In this document: positions 34,809 through 45,485 of the stretch, piece after piece
Layout: every line of letters begins with the position of its first letter
Numbering within the stretch: position 1 is the first letter of the stretch
DNA from: Pseudonocardia nigra
GTDB taxonomy: Bacteria; Actinomycetota; Actinomycetes; Mycobacteriales; Pseudonocardiaceae
Reading direction: 5' to 3'
Assembly (NCBI RefSeq): GCF_019396355.1
Contig: NZ_JAHKRK010000034.1
Span: forward strand, 1-49,107
Length of the DNA stretch: 49,107 nucleotides
Position numbers and translations under genes: made by a program
The notes under the pieces: model-generated
The model's database searches: none
Told to the model about the DNA's origin: nothing
Seen by the model: the letters and a program-made list of their open reading frames with translations, nothing else

Positions 34809-36019
34809 GATCGACCAGCAGCGCCCGGCCGCGGACGTTCCCCGTCGACGACACCGGCGTCGTCGAGCTCACCCGCGCGCTGGTGCGGCTGCGCACCGTG
34901 CACGAGCTGCAGCACGGCGGAACGGAGGCGGCGGCCGCCGCGCTGGTGGCCGAGACGATGCGCGGGTTCGGCTGGGAGCCGGAGATCACCGAGGTGGCGC
35001 CGGGGCGCCCGAACGTCGTCGCGGTCGTCGAGGGTGGCGGCGGCCCGGGCCCCACGCTCGCCTTCGAGGGGCACACCGACGTCGTCACCGAGGGCGACCC
35101 CGACCGCTGGACCGTCGACCCGTACGGGGCCGAGGTCCGCGACGGCCGCCTCTACGGCCGCGGCGCCGCGGACATGAAGTCCGGGGTCGCGGCGATGCTG
35201 CACGCCACGCGGGCGCTGCAGCTCGCCGGGCCGTTCCCGGGCCGGGTCGCGGTGTGCGCGCTCGTCGACGAGGAGGGGATGATGCTCGGCGCGAAGCACT
35301 TCGCCGCCACCCCCCTCGCGGCCACGATCGACGGCGCGATCGTCTGCGAGCCGGAGGAGGGCGAGATCTGCACCTCCGCCAAGGGCGCGATCCGGATCCG
35401 GGTGGACCTCCACGGCGCGATGGCGCACGGCGCGATGCCCCAGCACGGCCGCAACCCGGTGGCCCCGCTCGGGCGGCTGCTCGTCGCGCTCGCCGACCTG
35501 CAGGCGCGGCTGCAGGCCGAGCACCCCGCCCACGAGCACCTCGGGGCCGTCTACCTCACCCCGACCGTGGTGGAGGCGGGCTCGGTCGACCAGATCAACG
35601 TGATCCCGGGACGCGCCACGGTGTGCGTCGACGTCCGCACGATCCCGGGGATCGACCACGCCGCGCTCGTCGCCACGGTCGGCGGCCTCGCCGCCGAGGC
35701 GGGCACACCGGACGGCGTCACCGCGGCGGTCACCGTCGTCGACGACCGGCCGTGCGTGGAGATCGCCGCCGAGGACCCGCTGGTCGTCGCGCTGGCAGCG
35801 GCACACGAGGCCGTGCTCGGGGAACCGGCCCGCTACGGCGGCGTCCCCGGCGCCACCGACGGCACCATCCTCACCCGCGACGCCGCGATCCCCACCGTCG
35901 TCTACGGGCCGGGCGGCAAGTGGATCGCCCACCAGGTCGACGAGTTCGTGGAGGTCGAGGACATCGTGGCCTGCACCCACGTCTACGCGGAGGCGGCACA
36001 CCGCTTCCTGACCCGATGA
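34805..36019 (+). CDS. M20-family metallopeptidase/deacylase (ArgE/DapE-like)
   Basis: This 404-residue enzyme is coupled by a GTGA overlap. The di-zinc ligands are visible: FEGHTDVV (His, Asp), GRGAADMKSG (bridging Asp), DEEG (catalytic Glu then ligand Glu), CEPEEGE, and a C-terminal GGKWIAHQVDEF histidine. A dimerisation domain lies between (~180-290). M20 enzymes hydrolyse N-acyl amino acids or small peptides. Placement behind a dipeptide-type importer suggests that it processes the imported compound. Confidence 0.88.
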   Translation: MRSTSSARPRTFPVDDTGVVELTRALVRLRTVHELQHGGTEAAAAALVAETMRGFGWEPEITEVAPGRPNVVAVVEGGGGPGPTLAFEGHTDVVTEGDPDRWTVDPYGAEVRDGRLYGRGAADMKSGVAAMLHATRALQLAGPFPGRVAVCALVDEEGMMLGAKHFAATPLAATIDGAIVCEPEEGEICTSAKGAIRIRVDLHGAMAHGAMPQHGRNPVAPLGRLLVALADLQARLQAEHPAHEHLGAVYLTPTVVEAGSVDQINVIPGRATVCVDVRTIPGIDHAALVATVGGLAAEAGTPDGVTAAVTVVDDRPCVEIAAEDPLVVALAAAHEAVLGEPARYGGVPGATDGTILTRDAAIPTVVYGPGGKWIAHQVDEFVEVEDIVACTHVYAEAAHRFLTR

Positions 36020-37455
36020 CCGCCGTGGACCCGATCACGCTGCCCTTCCCCGCCGGCCTGCCCGTCGGCAGCGACTGGCGACCCACCGCGGCCACCGCCG
36101 ACGTCCGCTTCCCCTATGACGGCTCGGTGGTCGCCCCGGCGCCGGTCGGCTCCGTCGCCGACGCCGAGGCGGCGCTGGAGGCCGCCCTCGCCGTCCGGGC
36201 CACCGTGGCGGCGCTGCCCTCGCACACCCGCCGCGACGTGCTGCTGCGCGCCCGGGACGCGCTCGCCGCCCGCCGGGAGGACCTCGAGCGGCTGCTCGTA
36301 CTGGAGACCGGAAAGCCGCTGGTGGACTGCCGGGTCGAGGTGGACCGCTCGCTGGTGACGCTCCAGGCGTCGGCGGAGGAGGTGGCCCGGCTGCACGGCG
36401 AGACCGTGCCGCTGGACCTGCTGCCCTCGGGCGACGGCCTCGTCGGGTTCTGGACGCGCCGGCCGATCGGCGTGGTCGTCGGGATCACCGGCTTCAACTA
36501 CCCGCTGCTGCTGGCGGCCCACAAGGTCGGGCCGTCGGTCGCGGCCGGCTGCCCGGTGGTGGTGAAGCCGGCGCCGCCGACCCCGCTCGCGACGCTGTGG
36601 CTGGTGCACGCGCTGCGGGAGGCCGCCGCGGCGTGCGGAGCACCGGCCGCGATGGTGCAGCTCGTCACCGGCGACGCCGCCGTGGGGTCCGCGCTGGTCA
36701 CCGACCCGCGCATCGGCGCGGTGTCCTTCACCGGCTCGGCCGCCACCGGGCACGCGATCGCCCGCGCCGCCGCACCCCGCAAGGTGCTGCTGGAGTTGGG
36801 GTCCAACGCCGCGCTGTGCGTGGCCGCCGACGCCGACCTGGACGCCGCCGCGGCCGCGATCCTGCGCGGCGGCTTCTACGCCTCGGGCCAGGCGTGCATC
36901 TCGGTGCAGCGGGTGCTGGTGGAGGACGCCGTCGCGGACGCGCTGCTCGACCGGCTCGCGGCCGGGCTGACCGACGTCCGCGTGGGCGACCCGCGGGAGG
37001 AGTGGACGCGGGTGTCGGCGCTGATCGACGGCGGCGCGCAGGCCCGGGTGACCGCGTGGGTCGACGAGGCGGTGGCCGCGGGTGCCCGCCGGATCGGGAC
37101 GGAACTGCCGACCGTGCTCGTCGACGTCCCCGACGGCGTGCCCGCCTGGGACGAGGAGATCTTCGGGCCGGTGGTGTGCGTGCGCCGGGTGCCCGACCTC
37201 GAGGCCGCCTTCGACGCCGTCAACGCCTCGCGCTACGGCCTGCACGCGAGCGTCTTCACCCGCTCGCTCGCCACCGCGTTCCGGGCGGTCGACCGGCTGG
37301 AGGTCGGCGCCGTCGTCGTCAACGAGGTGCCTGGCTTCCGCTCGGACACGATGCCCTACGGCGGGGTGAAGGACTCCGGCGCCGGGCGGGAGGGCCCGCG
37401 GTTCGCCGTCGAGGAGCTGACCGTGACGCGGATGGCCGTGATCCGCCCGGCGTGA
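36016..37455 (+). CDS. NAD(P)-dependent aldehyde dehydrogenase
   Basis: This 479-residue enzyme starts at ATG 36016 in an ATGA overlap. It has the full ALDH set: GFNYP with Asn161, KPAPPTPL, SFTGSAATG (cofactor loop), general base Glu260 in LLELGSN, nucleophile Cys294 in GQACISVQR, and the C-terminal EEIFGPVV and YGGVKDSGAGREG. It oxidises an aldehyde intermediate of the operon's pathway. Subfamily and substrate are not determined. Confidence 0.9.
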   Translation: MTAVDPITLPFPAGLPVGSDWRPTAATADVRFPYDGSVVAPAPVGSVADAEAALEAALAVRATVAALPSHTRRDVLLRARDALAARREDLERLLVLETGKPLVDCRVEVDRSLVTLQASAEEVARLHGETVPLDLLPSGDGLVGFWTRRPIGVVVGITGFNYPLLLAAHKVGPSVAAGCPVVVKPAPPTPLATLWLVHALREAAAACGAPAAMVQLVTGDAAVGSALVTDPRIGAVSFTGSAATGHAIARAAAPRKVLLELGSNAALCVAADADLDAAAAAILRGGFYASGQACISVQRVLVEDAVADALLDRLAAGLTDVRVGDPREEWTRVSALIDGGAQARVTAWVDEAVAAGARRIGTELPTVLVDVPDGVPAWDEEIFGPVVCVRRVPDLEAAFDAVNASRYGLHASVFTRSLATAFRAVDRLEVGAVVVNEVPGFRSDTMPYGGVKDSGAGREGPRFAVEELTVTRMAVIRPA

Positions 37456-37466
37456 AGGGGACCGAC

Positions 37467-38218
37467 GTGGACTACCAGCAGCTGTTCCGCCTCGACGGCA
37501 GGCGGGCCGTCGTCGTGGGCGCCGGCAGCGGCATCGGCCGCGAGGCGGCCCGGGCGCTCGCCGCGCACGGTGCCACCGCGGTCTGCGCCGACCGCGACTC
37601 CGGCACCGCCGCGGCCACCGCGTACGCGATCGGCGGGAGCGCGTCGTCCTACGGGCTCGACGTGCTCGACCGCGACGCCGTGCGCCGGGCGCCCGCCGAG
37701 CTGGGGGACGTGGACGTGCTCGTCTTCACCGCCGCCACCAACGTGCGCAAGCGGCTGCTCGACTACGCCGACGCCGAGTTCGACCGCGTCGTCGACCTCA
37801 ACCTGCGCGCCTCCTTCGACCTGGTCCGCGCGTTCGGCGCCCCGATGGCGCAGCGGGGCAGCGGCTCGATCATCGGGTTCTCCTCGATCCGCGCGTTCAC
37901 CGTCGAGCCCGGCCAGGGCGTCTACGCCGCCACGAAGGGCGCGCTCGTGCAGCTGCTGCGCACCGCCGCGGCGGAGCTCGGCCCCCGCGGGGTCCGCGTC
38001 AACGCGGTCGCCCCGGGCGTGGTCGAGACGCCGCTGACCGCGCAGATCCGGGCCGACGCCGACTGGTACGCCGCCTACGCCGCCAAGAGCGCGCTCGGGC
38101 GCTGGGCGCGGCCCGAGGAGCTGGCCGGAGCCGTCGTCTACCTCGCCTCCGACGCCGCCAGCTTCGTGACGGGCAGCGTGCTCACCGTGGACGGCGGCTG
38201 GACCGCGGTCGACGGGCG

Positions 38219-38240
<22 letters not shown>
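37467..38240 (+). CDS. short-chain dehydrogenase/reductase
   Basis: This 257-residue SDR has the Rossmann motif GAGSGIG (about 19-25), a TAATN in place of NNAG, the catalytic serine in FSSIRAF and YAATKGA (YxxxK). The C-terminus VLTVDGGW is classical. I choose GTG 37467, preceded by AAGGGGA. GTG 37452, overlapping the ALDH stop as GTGA, is an equally readable alternative. It is the last gene of the transporter-linked operon and ends 22 bp inside the convergent sigma gene. It probably oxidises or reduces a pathway alcohol or ketone. Confidence 0.88.
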
Positions 38241-39480
<1,240 letters not shown>

Positions 39481-39484
<4 letters not shown>

Positions 39485-39846
39485 ATCTCCGTCCCGGCCG
39501 GGTCGAGGATCGGCCGCACCTCCATCGCGCCACCGGCCTTCGCGTTCGGCCAGCGGGCGGCGATCTCCGTGGCGCGCTCGATCGACTCGCACTCCACGAT
39601 CAGGTAACCGCCGAAGTACTCCTTGGCCTCGGCGAGCGGGCCGTCGGTCACCACCGGGACGCCGTCGCGGGCCCGGATGCTCCGTGTCTGCGCCGGGTCG
39701 GCGAGCGCCTCGGTGCTCACCAGCTCGCCCGACTCGGTCAGCTCCGCGAGCAGGGCGTCCATCTCCGCCATCAGCGGCGCGCCCGCGTCGCTGAAGAAGA
39801 ACTCGCGGCTGTCCGGGTTGTCGAAGATCATCAGCATGTACTTCAT
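39481..39846 (-). CDS. YciI/DGPF-domain protein, partner of the ECF42 sigma factor
   Basis: This 121-residue protein begins MKYMLMIFDNPDSREFF and carries VVTDGPLAEAKEYFGGYLIVECES, the DGPF motif variant of YCII-related proteins. ATG 39846 follows a purine-rich GAGGGGGA. It is co-transcribed and translationally coupled to the sigma factor. Partners of this kind are often the main target or modulator in ECF42 modules, but their biochemical role is unsettled. Confidence 0.85.
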
Positions 39847-39861
39847 CGCATCCCCCTCGGA

Positions 39862-40659
39862 TCAGTGGAAGAACTCGGACAGGACCGGGGCCAGCTGCTC
39901 GGGGTCGACCTCGTGGGTCTGGCCGGGCAGGGTGCGCCGCTGCGCGCCCGGAAGGACGGCGGCCAGCGCGTCGGCACCGGTGTGGAAGTGCTCGGGGCTG
40001 GCACCGCCGGTCACGACCAGGGCGGGCACCTCGACCCCGGTCCACCGCCGCAGCGGCTCGGCGCTCCCGGCCATGTGCTCGGCCACGAACGCGGCGTCGT
40101 AGGCCAGCGTGGGGGCCACCTTCTCGAACACCGGCCAGATCGGAGCCTGGCGCATGCCGGCCACCATCTCGGCGGGCAGGCCGACGGCCCGGGTGAGGAA
40201 GTACTCCACCGCCTCACCGTGGCGGCCGCCCGCCGCGAGCGCGGTCAGGTGCTCCCGGTAGTCGGCGGGCACCGGCGGGCGGCTCGCGTCCACGATGAAC
40301 GGCGGCTCGTACAGGGCGAGCTTCCGGATCGGCAGGCCCGCTCGGGCGGCGTCGAGGGCGAGCGCCCCGCCGGAGGACATCGCGAACACGCGCGCGCTCC
40401 CACCGGCCGCCTCGATCACCGCGGCGAGGTCCTCGACCTCACGCTCCGGTGCGTACGGCGCGGTGTCGCCGCTGTCGCCACGGCCGCGCCGGTCGTAGTG
40501 GTGGACGGTGAACCGCTCCCCGAGCAGAGCGGCGAGCCGGGCCGTCGGCTCGTCGATCGCGCGGTGTTGGAACGCCCCGCCGACCAGCACGACGGCAGGC
40601 CCCTCCCCCACCCGGTCGACGGCGATGGGGGTGCCGTCGGGCGATGTCACGATGTGCAT
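39862..40659 (-). CDS. alpha/beta hydrolase
   Basis: This 265-residue protein starts at ATG 40659 after GAGAGGA. It opens with MHIVTSPDGTPIAVDRVGEGPAVVLVGGAFQHR. The nucleophile elbow is AMSSGG rather than GxSxG with a leading glycine. It has HYDRRGRGDSG, a late VVTGGASPEHF and a C-terminal GQTHEVDPEQL histidine. It lies 15 bp before the YciI gene and is probably in the ECF42 operon. The Ala for the first Gly of the elbow is tolerated in this subfamily. Substrate unknown. Confidence 0.82.
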   Translation of the reverse strand: MHIVTSPDGTPIAVDRVGEGPAVVLVGGAFQHRAIDEPTARLAALLGERFTVHHYDRRGRGDSGDTAPYAPEREVEDLAAVIEAAGGSARVFAMSSGGALALDAARAGLPIRKLALYEPPFIVDASRPPVPADYREHLTALAAGGRHGEAVEYFLTRAVGLPAEMVAGMRQAPIWPVFEKVAPTLAYDAAFVAEHMAGSAEPLRRWTGVEVPALVVTGGASPEHFHTGADALAAVLPGAQRRTLPGQTHEVDPEQLAPVLSEFFH

Positions 40660-40793
40660 GTCGCGATCCTCTCCTGCGCGTCCGAGCGCCCGGCCGGGCC
40701 CCCGTTCGTGCAGCGGTCGGAGTCGCGGAGCCGGTCTCGACATCGGGCGCCGGAGATTTTCGCGTGGCGACCCCGACCTGCGAGACTCGTCGG

Positions 40794-41468
40794 GTGGCGG
40801 TCACCGACGAGGCGATCCTCAAGATCAAGGCAATGATCCGGTCCGGCGAGCTCAAACCGGGCGACCGGCTGCCGCCGGAGAAGGAGCTGAGCGAGTCGCT
40901 CGGCCTGTCGCGCAGCTCGCTGCGCGAGGCGGTGAAGGCGCTCGAGGTCATCCGGGTGCTCGACGTGCGGCGCGGCGACGGCACCTACGTCACCAGCCTG
41001 AACCCCGGCCTCCTGCTCGACGCGATGTCGTTCGTCCTCGAGATCCACCAGGACGCCTCGGTGCTGGAGCTGTTCGAGGTGCGGCGCATGCTCGAACCGG
41101 CCGCCGCGGCACTGGCGGCCCAGCGCATCACCGCGGCGGACGTCGAGCACCTGCGGGGCCTGCTCGCGGAGGTGCACGGCACCACGTCGGTGGACGACCT
41201 CGTGGCCCACGACATGGTGTTCCACCGCTACATCACCCAGCTGTCCGGCAACGCCTACCTCACCCAGCTGCTCGACACCCTGTCCAGCAGCACGCTGCGG
41301 GCGCGGGTCTGGCGCGGGCTCAGCGAGGAGGGCACGGTCGAGCGCACCCTGACCGAGCACCACCTCATCGTCGACGCGCTGGAGATGGGCGACGCCGAGC
41401 TCACGAGCGCCCAGGCGACGGTGCACATCAGCGGCGTGGTGGCCTGGCTCCGAAAGGCCCTGGGCTGA
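40794..41468 (+). CDS. FadR-subfamily GntR transcriptional regulator (FCD domain)
   Basis: This 224-residue regulator is read from GTG 40794; GTG 40764 is a longer option. The N-terminal winged helix is LKPGDRLPPEKELSESLGLSRSSLREAVKALE with a DGTYV wing. The all-helical FCD domain (~80-220) has the metal/ligand histidines in AHDMVFHRYI and TEHHLIVDAL. FadR-type regulators often sense sugar acids. It faces the sugar operon tail to tail and is the best candidate for its control, with a possible operator at 48594. Confidence 0.88.
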   Translation: MAVTDEAILKIKAMIRSGELKPGDRLPPEKELSESLGLSRSSLREAVKALEVIRVLDVRRGDGTYVTSLNPGLLLDAMSFVLEIHQDASVLELFEVRRMLEPAAAALAAQRITAADVEHLRGLLAEVHGTTSVDDLVAHDMVFHRYITQLSGNAYLTQLLDTLSSSTLRARVWRGLSEEGTVERTLTEHHLIVDALEMGDAELTSAQATVHISGVVAWLRKALG

Positions 41469-41474
41469 ACGACA

Positions 41475-41519
41475 CGAACGGCACTTTCGCCCGATGGGTT
41501 CGGACGAAAGTGCCGTTCG
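41475..41519. repeat. dispersed palindromic element, copy 2; probable bidirectional terminator
   Basis: CGAACGGCACTTTCG (41475-41489) and CGAAAGTGCCGTTCG (41505-41519) form a perfect 15-bp stem around a 15-nt loop containing GATGGGTTCGGA. Stem and loop match copy 1 at 29499. It lies exactly between the stops of two convergent genes (41468 and 41535). Confidence 0.85.
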
Positions 41520-41534
41520 CGTGCTGAGGCGGTT

Positions 41535-42503
41535 CTACTTGTACAGCACGTTCTGGATCTCCGGGCTGTCGATGTTCGACTGGTCGTACCAGTAGAACCC
41601 GGTGTCGATCACCGGCGGCAGCTGCTCGCCGTTGATCGCCTTGACCGCGGCGTCGACGAGCTGCTCGCCCATCCCGATCGGGTTCTGCGTGATCGCGCCG
41701 AGCATCGTGCCGTCGCGGATGGCGTCGATCTGGGCCTGGCCGGAGTCGAAGCCGACCACGGTGATGCCGGTGGCCCCGCTCTCCTGGACACCGCGGACCA
41801 CGCCGATGGCCGAGCCCTCGTTCGACCCGTAGATCCCCGCGACGTCCGGGTTGGCCGTGATGATCGCCTTGGTGATGTTGGCCGACTCGAGCTGGTCGCC
41901 GCCGCCGTACTGCGGCGGGAGCAGCTCGATGCCGGGGGCGTTGGCCTCCATCCACTCGACGAACCCGTCGCGGCGGTCGATCCCCGAGCGGCTGGTCTGG
42001 TCGTGCACGACCATCGCGACCTTGCCGGTGCCGCCCAGCGCCTCGGCCATGTGCTTGGCCGCCTCGGCGGCAGCGGCCTTGTTGTCGGTGGCCGCCGTGG
42101 TGACCGGGATGTCGCTCTCGACGCCGGAGTCGAACGCGATGACCGGGATGTCCTGGGTCTGCGCCTGCTGCAGCAGCGGCGCGGCGGCCCGGGAGTCCAG
42201 TGCCGCGAAGCCGATCGCGTCGGGCTGGCGGCTCAGCGCGTTGGTCAGCATCGTCACCTGGGCCTCGATGTCGGCCTCGGTGGCCGGGCCCTCGAAGCTG
42301 ATCTCGACGCCGTGCCGCTGGGCCGCCTGCTCGGCGCCCTGCTTGACGGCCTGCCAGAACTGGTGCTGGAAGCCCTTGGACACGATGGCGATGTACGGCT
42401 GCTCGCCGCCGCCACCACCGCCCTCGGCTTGCGAGCCGCACGCGCTGACCGCGAGTGCCAGCGCCGCGGCCGCGACGGCCGCTCCGATCTTTCGGATGCG
42501 CAT
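41535..42503 (-). CDS. sugar ABC transporter substrate-binding lipoprotein (RbsB-type)
   Basis: This 322-residue protein starts at ATG 42503 with a signal peptide and lipobox AVSAC near residue 22, followed by a Gly-rich linker. The periplasmic-binding type 1 fold is seen in PYIAIVSKGFQHQFWQAVKQGAEQAAQRHGVEI, PDAIGFAALDSRAAAPLLQQA, VIAFDSGV and GIYGSNEGSAIGVVRGVQESG. It is the last gene of the fucose-type operon and 41 bp downstream of the permease. It would deliver an aldopyranose to the RbsC/RbsA-like pair. Confidence 0.9.
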   Translation of the reverse strand: MRIRKIGAAVAAAALALAVSACGSQAEGGGGGGEQPYIAIVSKGFQHQFWQAVKQGAEQAAQRHGVEISFEGPATEADIEAQVTMLTNALSRQPDAIGFAALDSRAAAPLLQQAQTQDIPVIAFDSGVESDIPVTTAATDNKAAAAEAAKHMAEALGGTGKVAMVVHDQTSRSGIDRRDGFVEWMEANAPGIELLPPQYGGGDQLESANITKAIITANPDVAGIYGSNEGSAIGVVRGVQESGATGITVVGFDSGQAQIDAIRDGTMLGAITQNPIGMGEQLVDAAVKAINGEQLPPVIDTGFYWYDQSNIDSPEIQNVLYK

Positions 42504-42544
42504 GTGGACCGAACTCCCTTGATCGAGCCGTTGGGTGATGGGCC

Positions 42545-43546
42545 TCAGGCCCGCCTCCGCGCCATGTCCGCGTAGACGGCGAGGAGGATGACGATGCCGA
42601 GGATGACGTTCTGCCATTCCTGCGGGATGGACATGATCTGGAGCCCGTTGTTGAGCACCGAGATGATCAGAGCGCCGATCACGGTGCCGACGATGGAGCC
42701 CTTGCCCCCGGACAGCGACGTGCCGCCGATGACGACCGCCGCGATCGCCTGCAGCTCGTAGCCCATGCCGGTGGCGGGCTGGGCGGAGCCCAGCCGCGCG
42801 GAGATCAGCACGCCGGCCAGGCCGGTGAACAGGCCGGCGAGCGTGTAGATGAGGATCTTCCAGCGGCGCACGTCGATGCCCGACAGCGCCGTGGCCTCCT
42901 CGTTGCTCCCGATCGAGTACGTGTAGCGGCCGAGCACGGTCTTGTTGAGCAGCACGTACGCCAGCACCGCGGCCACGGCCAGGATGAGCACCGCGTTCGG
43001 GAAGTCGGTGCCGGGGACGATGCTGCCGATGGACAGCTCGATGTAGCCCGGCGAGTCGGTGAAGTAGATCGGCGTGCTGCCCGAGATCACCAGCGCGAGG
43101 CCCTGCGCGACGAGCATCATCGCCAGCGTCGCGATGAACGGTGGCAACCCGAGCACGGACACGTTGAACCCGTTGACGAACCCGATCAGGCCGCCGAACA
43201 GGATCGCGCCCAGCACCCCGAGCGGCAGGGGGACGCCCAGGTTCACGATCAGGACGCCGGAGATCACCGCGGCCAGCGCCATCCCCGTGCCCAGCGACAG
43301 GTCGATGCCGCCGGTGATGATCACGAACGTGGTGCCCAGCGCCAGCGCGCCGATCACCACCGTGGAGAACAGGATGTTCGTGACGTTGCCGTAGTTGAGG
43401 AAGTTCGGGCTGACGATCGAGAAGAACGCGAAGATGGCGATCAGGCTCGCGAACGCCAGGAACTGCTGGATCCGGTCGCGCACCGTCCGGCGCACCCCCG
43501 CGGGGGCGGCGTTCTCCTTCTCCGTGCTGACGGTTGGCGTGCTCAT
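42545..43546 (-). CDS. sugar ABC transporter permease (RbsC-type)
   Basis: This 333-residue protein starts at ATG 43546, coupled to the ATPase gene by an ATGA overlap. About nine helices are present, with the BPD_transp_2 signatures FVIITGGIDLSLGTGMALAAV, GFVNGFNVSVLGLPPFIATLAMM, SIGSNEEATALSGIDVRRWKI and VIGGTSLSGGKGSIVGTVIGALII. It forms the membrane channel of the sugar importer. Confidence 0.92.
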   Translation of the reverse strand: MSTPTVSTEKENAAPAGVRRTVRDRIQQFLAFASLIAIFAFFSIVSPNFLNYGNVTNILFSTVVIGALALGTTFVIITGGIDLSLGTGMALAAVISGVLIVNLGVPLPLGVLGAILFGGLIGFVNGFNVSVLGLPPFIATLAMMLVAQGLALVISGSTPIYFTDSPGYIELSIGSIVPGTDFPNAVLILAVAAVLAYVLLNKTVLGRYTYSIGSNEEATALSGIDVRRWKILIYTLAGLFTGLAGVLISARLGSAQPATGMGYELQAIAAVVIGGTSLSGGKGSIVGTVIGALIISVLNNGLQIMSIPQEWQNVILGIVILLAVYADMARRRA

Positions 43547-45084
43547 CTCGCTCCTGCCTTCGACATCGAAGGATCTTCGTCGGGACGGAGGGTGGCGTAG
43601 TGCATCACGCTCTCCTGGGTGGCCTCGCCCGCCTCGAGCCGCCCGGTGACCCGGCCCTCGCTCATGACGACGACGCGGTGGGACATGCGCAGCACCTCCG
43701 GCAGCTCCGAGGAGATCATGATGATCGACTTTCCGGCACTCGCCAGCTCGTTGAGCAACCGGTAGATCTCCTCCTTGGCGCCCACGTCGATGCCGCGCGT
43801 CGGCTCGTCGAAGATCAGGACGTCGCAGTCCTTCACGAGCCACTTCGCGATGACGACCTTCTGCTGGTTGCCGCCGGAAAGGTTCTTCACGGTCTGGTCG
43901 ATCGACGGCGTCTTGATCCGCAGGTCCGCCACCAACTCGGTCGACCGCTTGCGCATCGCGCCCGACCGCACGAACCCGAACGACGAGAACAGCTCCCGTA
44001 CCGAGCTGAGCCCGATGTTCGCGCTGACGTCCTGCTCGAGCAGCAGCCCGAGGTGCTTGCGGTCCTCGGACAGGTAGCCGATCCGGAACTTCGCGGCGTC
44101 GGCCGGGTTCGCGATGCGCACCGGCTCGCCGCGCAGCGTGACCTCGCCGGACTCCACCGGGTCGGCGCCGACGAGCGCGCGGGCGACCTCGGTGCGCCCG
44201 GCGCCCATCAGCCCGGCGAACCCGAGGATCTCGCCCTCGCGCAGGTCGAACGACACGTCCCGCAGCAGCGCCTTGGTCGTCAGGCCGCGCACCGAGAGCA
44301 CCACGGGCCGGTCGGCGCGCACGCCCTCCGGCCGGGCGTCGGTGGTGATCTCGCGCCCGACCATCCGCGCGATGACCTCCGGCATCGTCGTGCTCGCGGT
44401 GTCGAGCGTGTCCACGTAGTGGCCGTCGCGGATCACCGTGATGCGGTCGGAGATCGCCTTGAGCTCGTCCATCCGGTGCGAGATGTAAATCACCCCGGTG
44501 CCGGGACCGCGGAACCGGCGGATGAGGTCGTGCAGCACCTGCACCTCGGCGTCGTTGAGCGCCGCGGTCGGCTCGTCCATGATCAGTACCTTGGCGTCGT
44601 ACGACAGCGCCTTGGCGATCTCCACCATCTGCTGCTTCGCGACGGTGAGGGTGCCGACGAGCTGGGTGGGCCGCAGCGGCAGCTGCAGCCGGTCGATGAG
44701 CTCCTGCGCCCGGGTGTTGAGCGCCCGCTCCCCCAGGAAGAACCCGCCGCGGCGCGGCTCGCGGCCGATGTAGATGTTCTGCGCGACCGTGAGGTCGGGC
44801 ATCAGGTTGAACTCCTGGTGGATGATGCTGATGCCCTGCTCCAGGGCGTCGCGCGGCCCCGCCACCCGCAGCGGCCGCCCCTCCAGGAAGAACTCCCCCG
44901 CGTCCGGGGTGTAGATGCCGGACAGCAGCTTCATCAGCGTCGACTTGCCCGCGCCGTTCTCCCCGACGAGCGCGAGCACCTCGCCGTGGCGCAGGTTCAG
45001 GTGCATGTCCTCCAGCGCCTTGACGCCCGGGAAGCTCTTGGCCACCCCGCGCACGTCGAGCAGCAGTTCCTGCGCACCGCTCAT
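43543..45084 (-). CDS. sugar ABC transporter ATP-binding protein (RbsA-type, two ATPase domains)
   Basis: This 513-residue tandem ATPase starts at ATG 45084. The first domain has Walker A GENGAGKST, LSVAKQ-like signature LTVAKQQMVEIAKAL and Walker B VLIMDEPTAAL. The second has the degenerate P-loop GLMGAGRTE usual in RbsA/MglA, signature LSGGNQQKVVIAKWL and FDEPTRGIDVG. It overlaps both neighbours by ATGA, consistent with a coupled operon. Confidence 0.92.
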   Translation of the reverse strand: MSGAQELLLDVRGVAKSFPGVKALEDMHLNLRHGEVLALVGENGAGKSTLMKLLSGIYTPDAGEFFLEGRPLRVAGPRDALEQGISIIHQEFNLMPDLTVAQNIYIGREPRRGGFFLGERALNTRAQELIDRLQLPLRPTQLVGTLTVAKQQMVEIAKALSYDAKVLIMDEPTAALNDAEVQVLHDLIRRFRGPGTGVIYISHRMDELKAISDRITVIRDGHYVDTLDTASTTMPEVIARMVGREITTDARPEGVRADRPVVLSVRGLTTKALLRDVSFDLREGEILGFAGLMGAGRTEVARALVGADPVESGEVTLRGEPVRIANPADAAKFRIGYLSEDRKHLGLLLEQDVSANIGLSSVRELFSSFGFVRSGAMRKRSTELVADLRIKTPSIDQTVKNLSGGNQQKVVIAKWLVKDCDVLIFDEPTRGIDVGAKEEIYRLLNELASAGKSIIMISSELPEVLRMSHRVVVMSEGRVTGRLEAGEATQESVMHYATLRPDEDPSMSKAGAR

Positions 45085-45485
45085 GTGGTCACCACCCCCT
45101 TGCGCAGCAGCACGTTGCCGTAGACGCGCGTCTCCCCCGTGCGCACGATCAGGAACGCCGATGCGGCCACCTCGTAGAAGGCGTGCCGGTCGAGGAACCG
45201 GATGTCGGACGTGCCGGCGGCCGCCGCGAGCGCGTCCTGCACCGGCAGCCGCTCCCCGTCCGGGGTCGCCATGAGGTCGAGCGCGGGCGCGTCGTCCAGC
45301 GGCACCACGGTGCGGATCGCCGCGAGCAGGTCCGGCGTCGTCACCCCGGGGAACGTGAGCGAACGCGGGGCCAGCCGCTCGGCCGGGAAGTGCGCGTCGG
45401 CGAGCACGACGGCATCGGAGTGCCCCATGGCGTCGAGGTGGGCCAGCAGCGGCCCGGTCAGCAGCGGGTGGATCCCGGTCAGCAC
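45081..45485 (-). CDS. RbsD/FucU-family sugar mutarotase
   Basis: This 134-residue protein starts at GTG 45485, overlapping the lactonase gene by 7 bp. It reads MLTGIHPLLTGPLLAHLDAMGHSDAVVLADAHFPAE, with the conserved early His and the Gly-His-Asp pair of FucU. The C-terminal YGNVLLRKGVV holds the Tyr/Asn motif. Family members interconvert sugar anomers. In this operon it would equilibrate the imported 6-deoxyhexose, L-fucose or a relative, for the dehydrogenase. Confidence 0.88.
   Translation of the reverse strand: MLTGIHPLLTGPLLAHLDAMGHSDAVVLADAHFPAERLAPRSLTFPGVTTPDLLAAIRTVVPLDDAPALDLMATPDGERLPVQDALAAAAGTSDIRFLDRHAFYEVAASAFLIVRTGETRVYGNVLLRKGVVTT

Noticed and set aside
37452..37467. GTG 37452 (GTGA overlap with ALDH stop) as SDR start
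   Set aside because: Not excluded, but GTG 37467 has a better placed purine-rich site and gives the usual SDR N-terminus.
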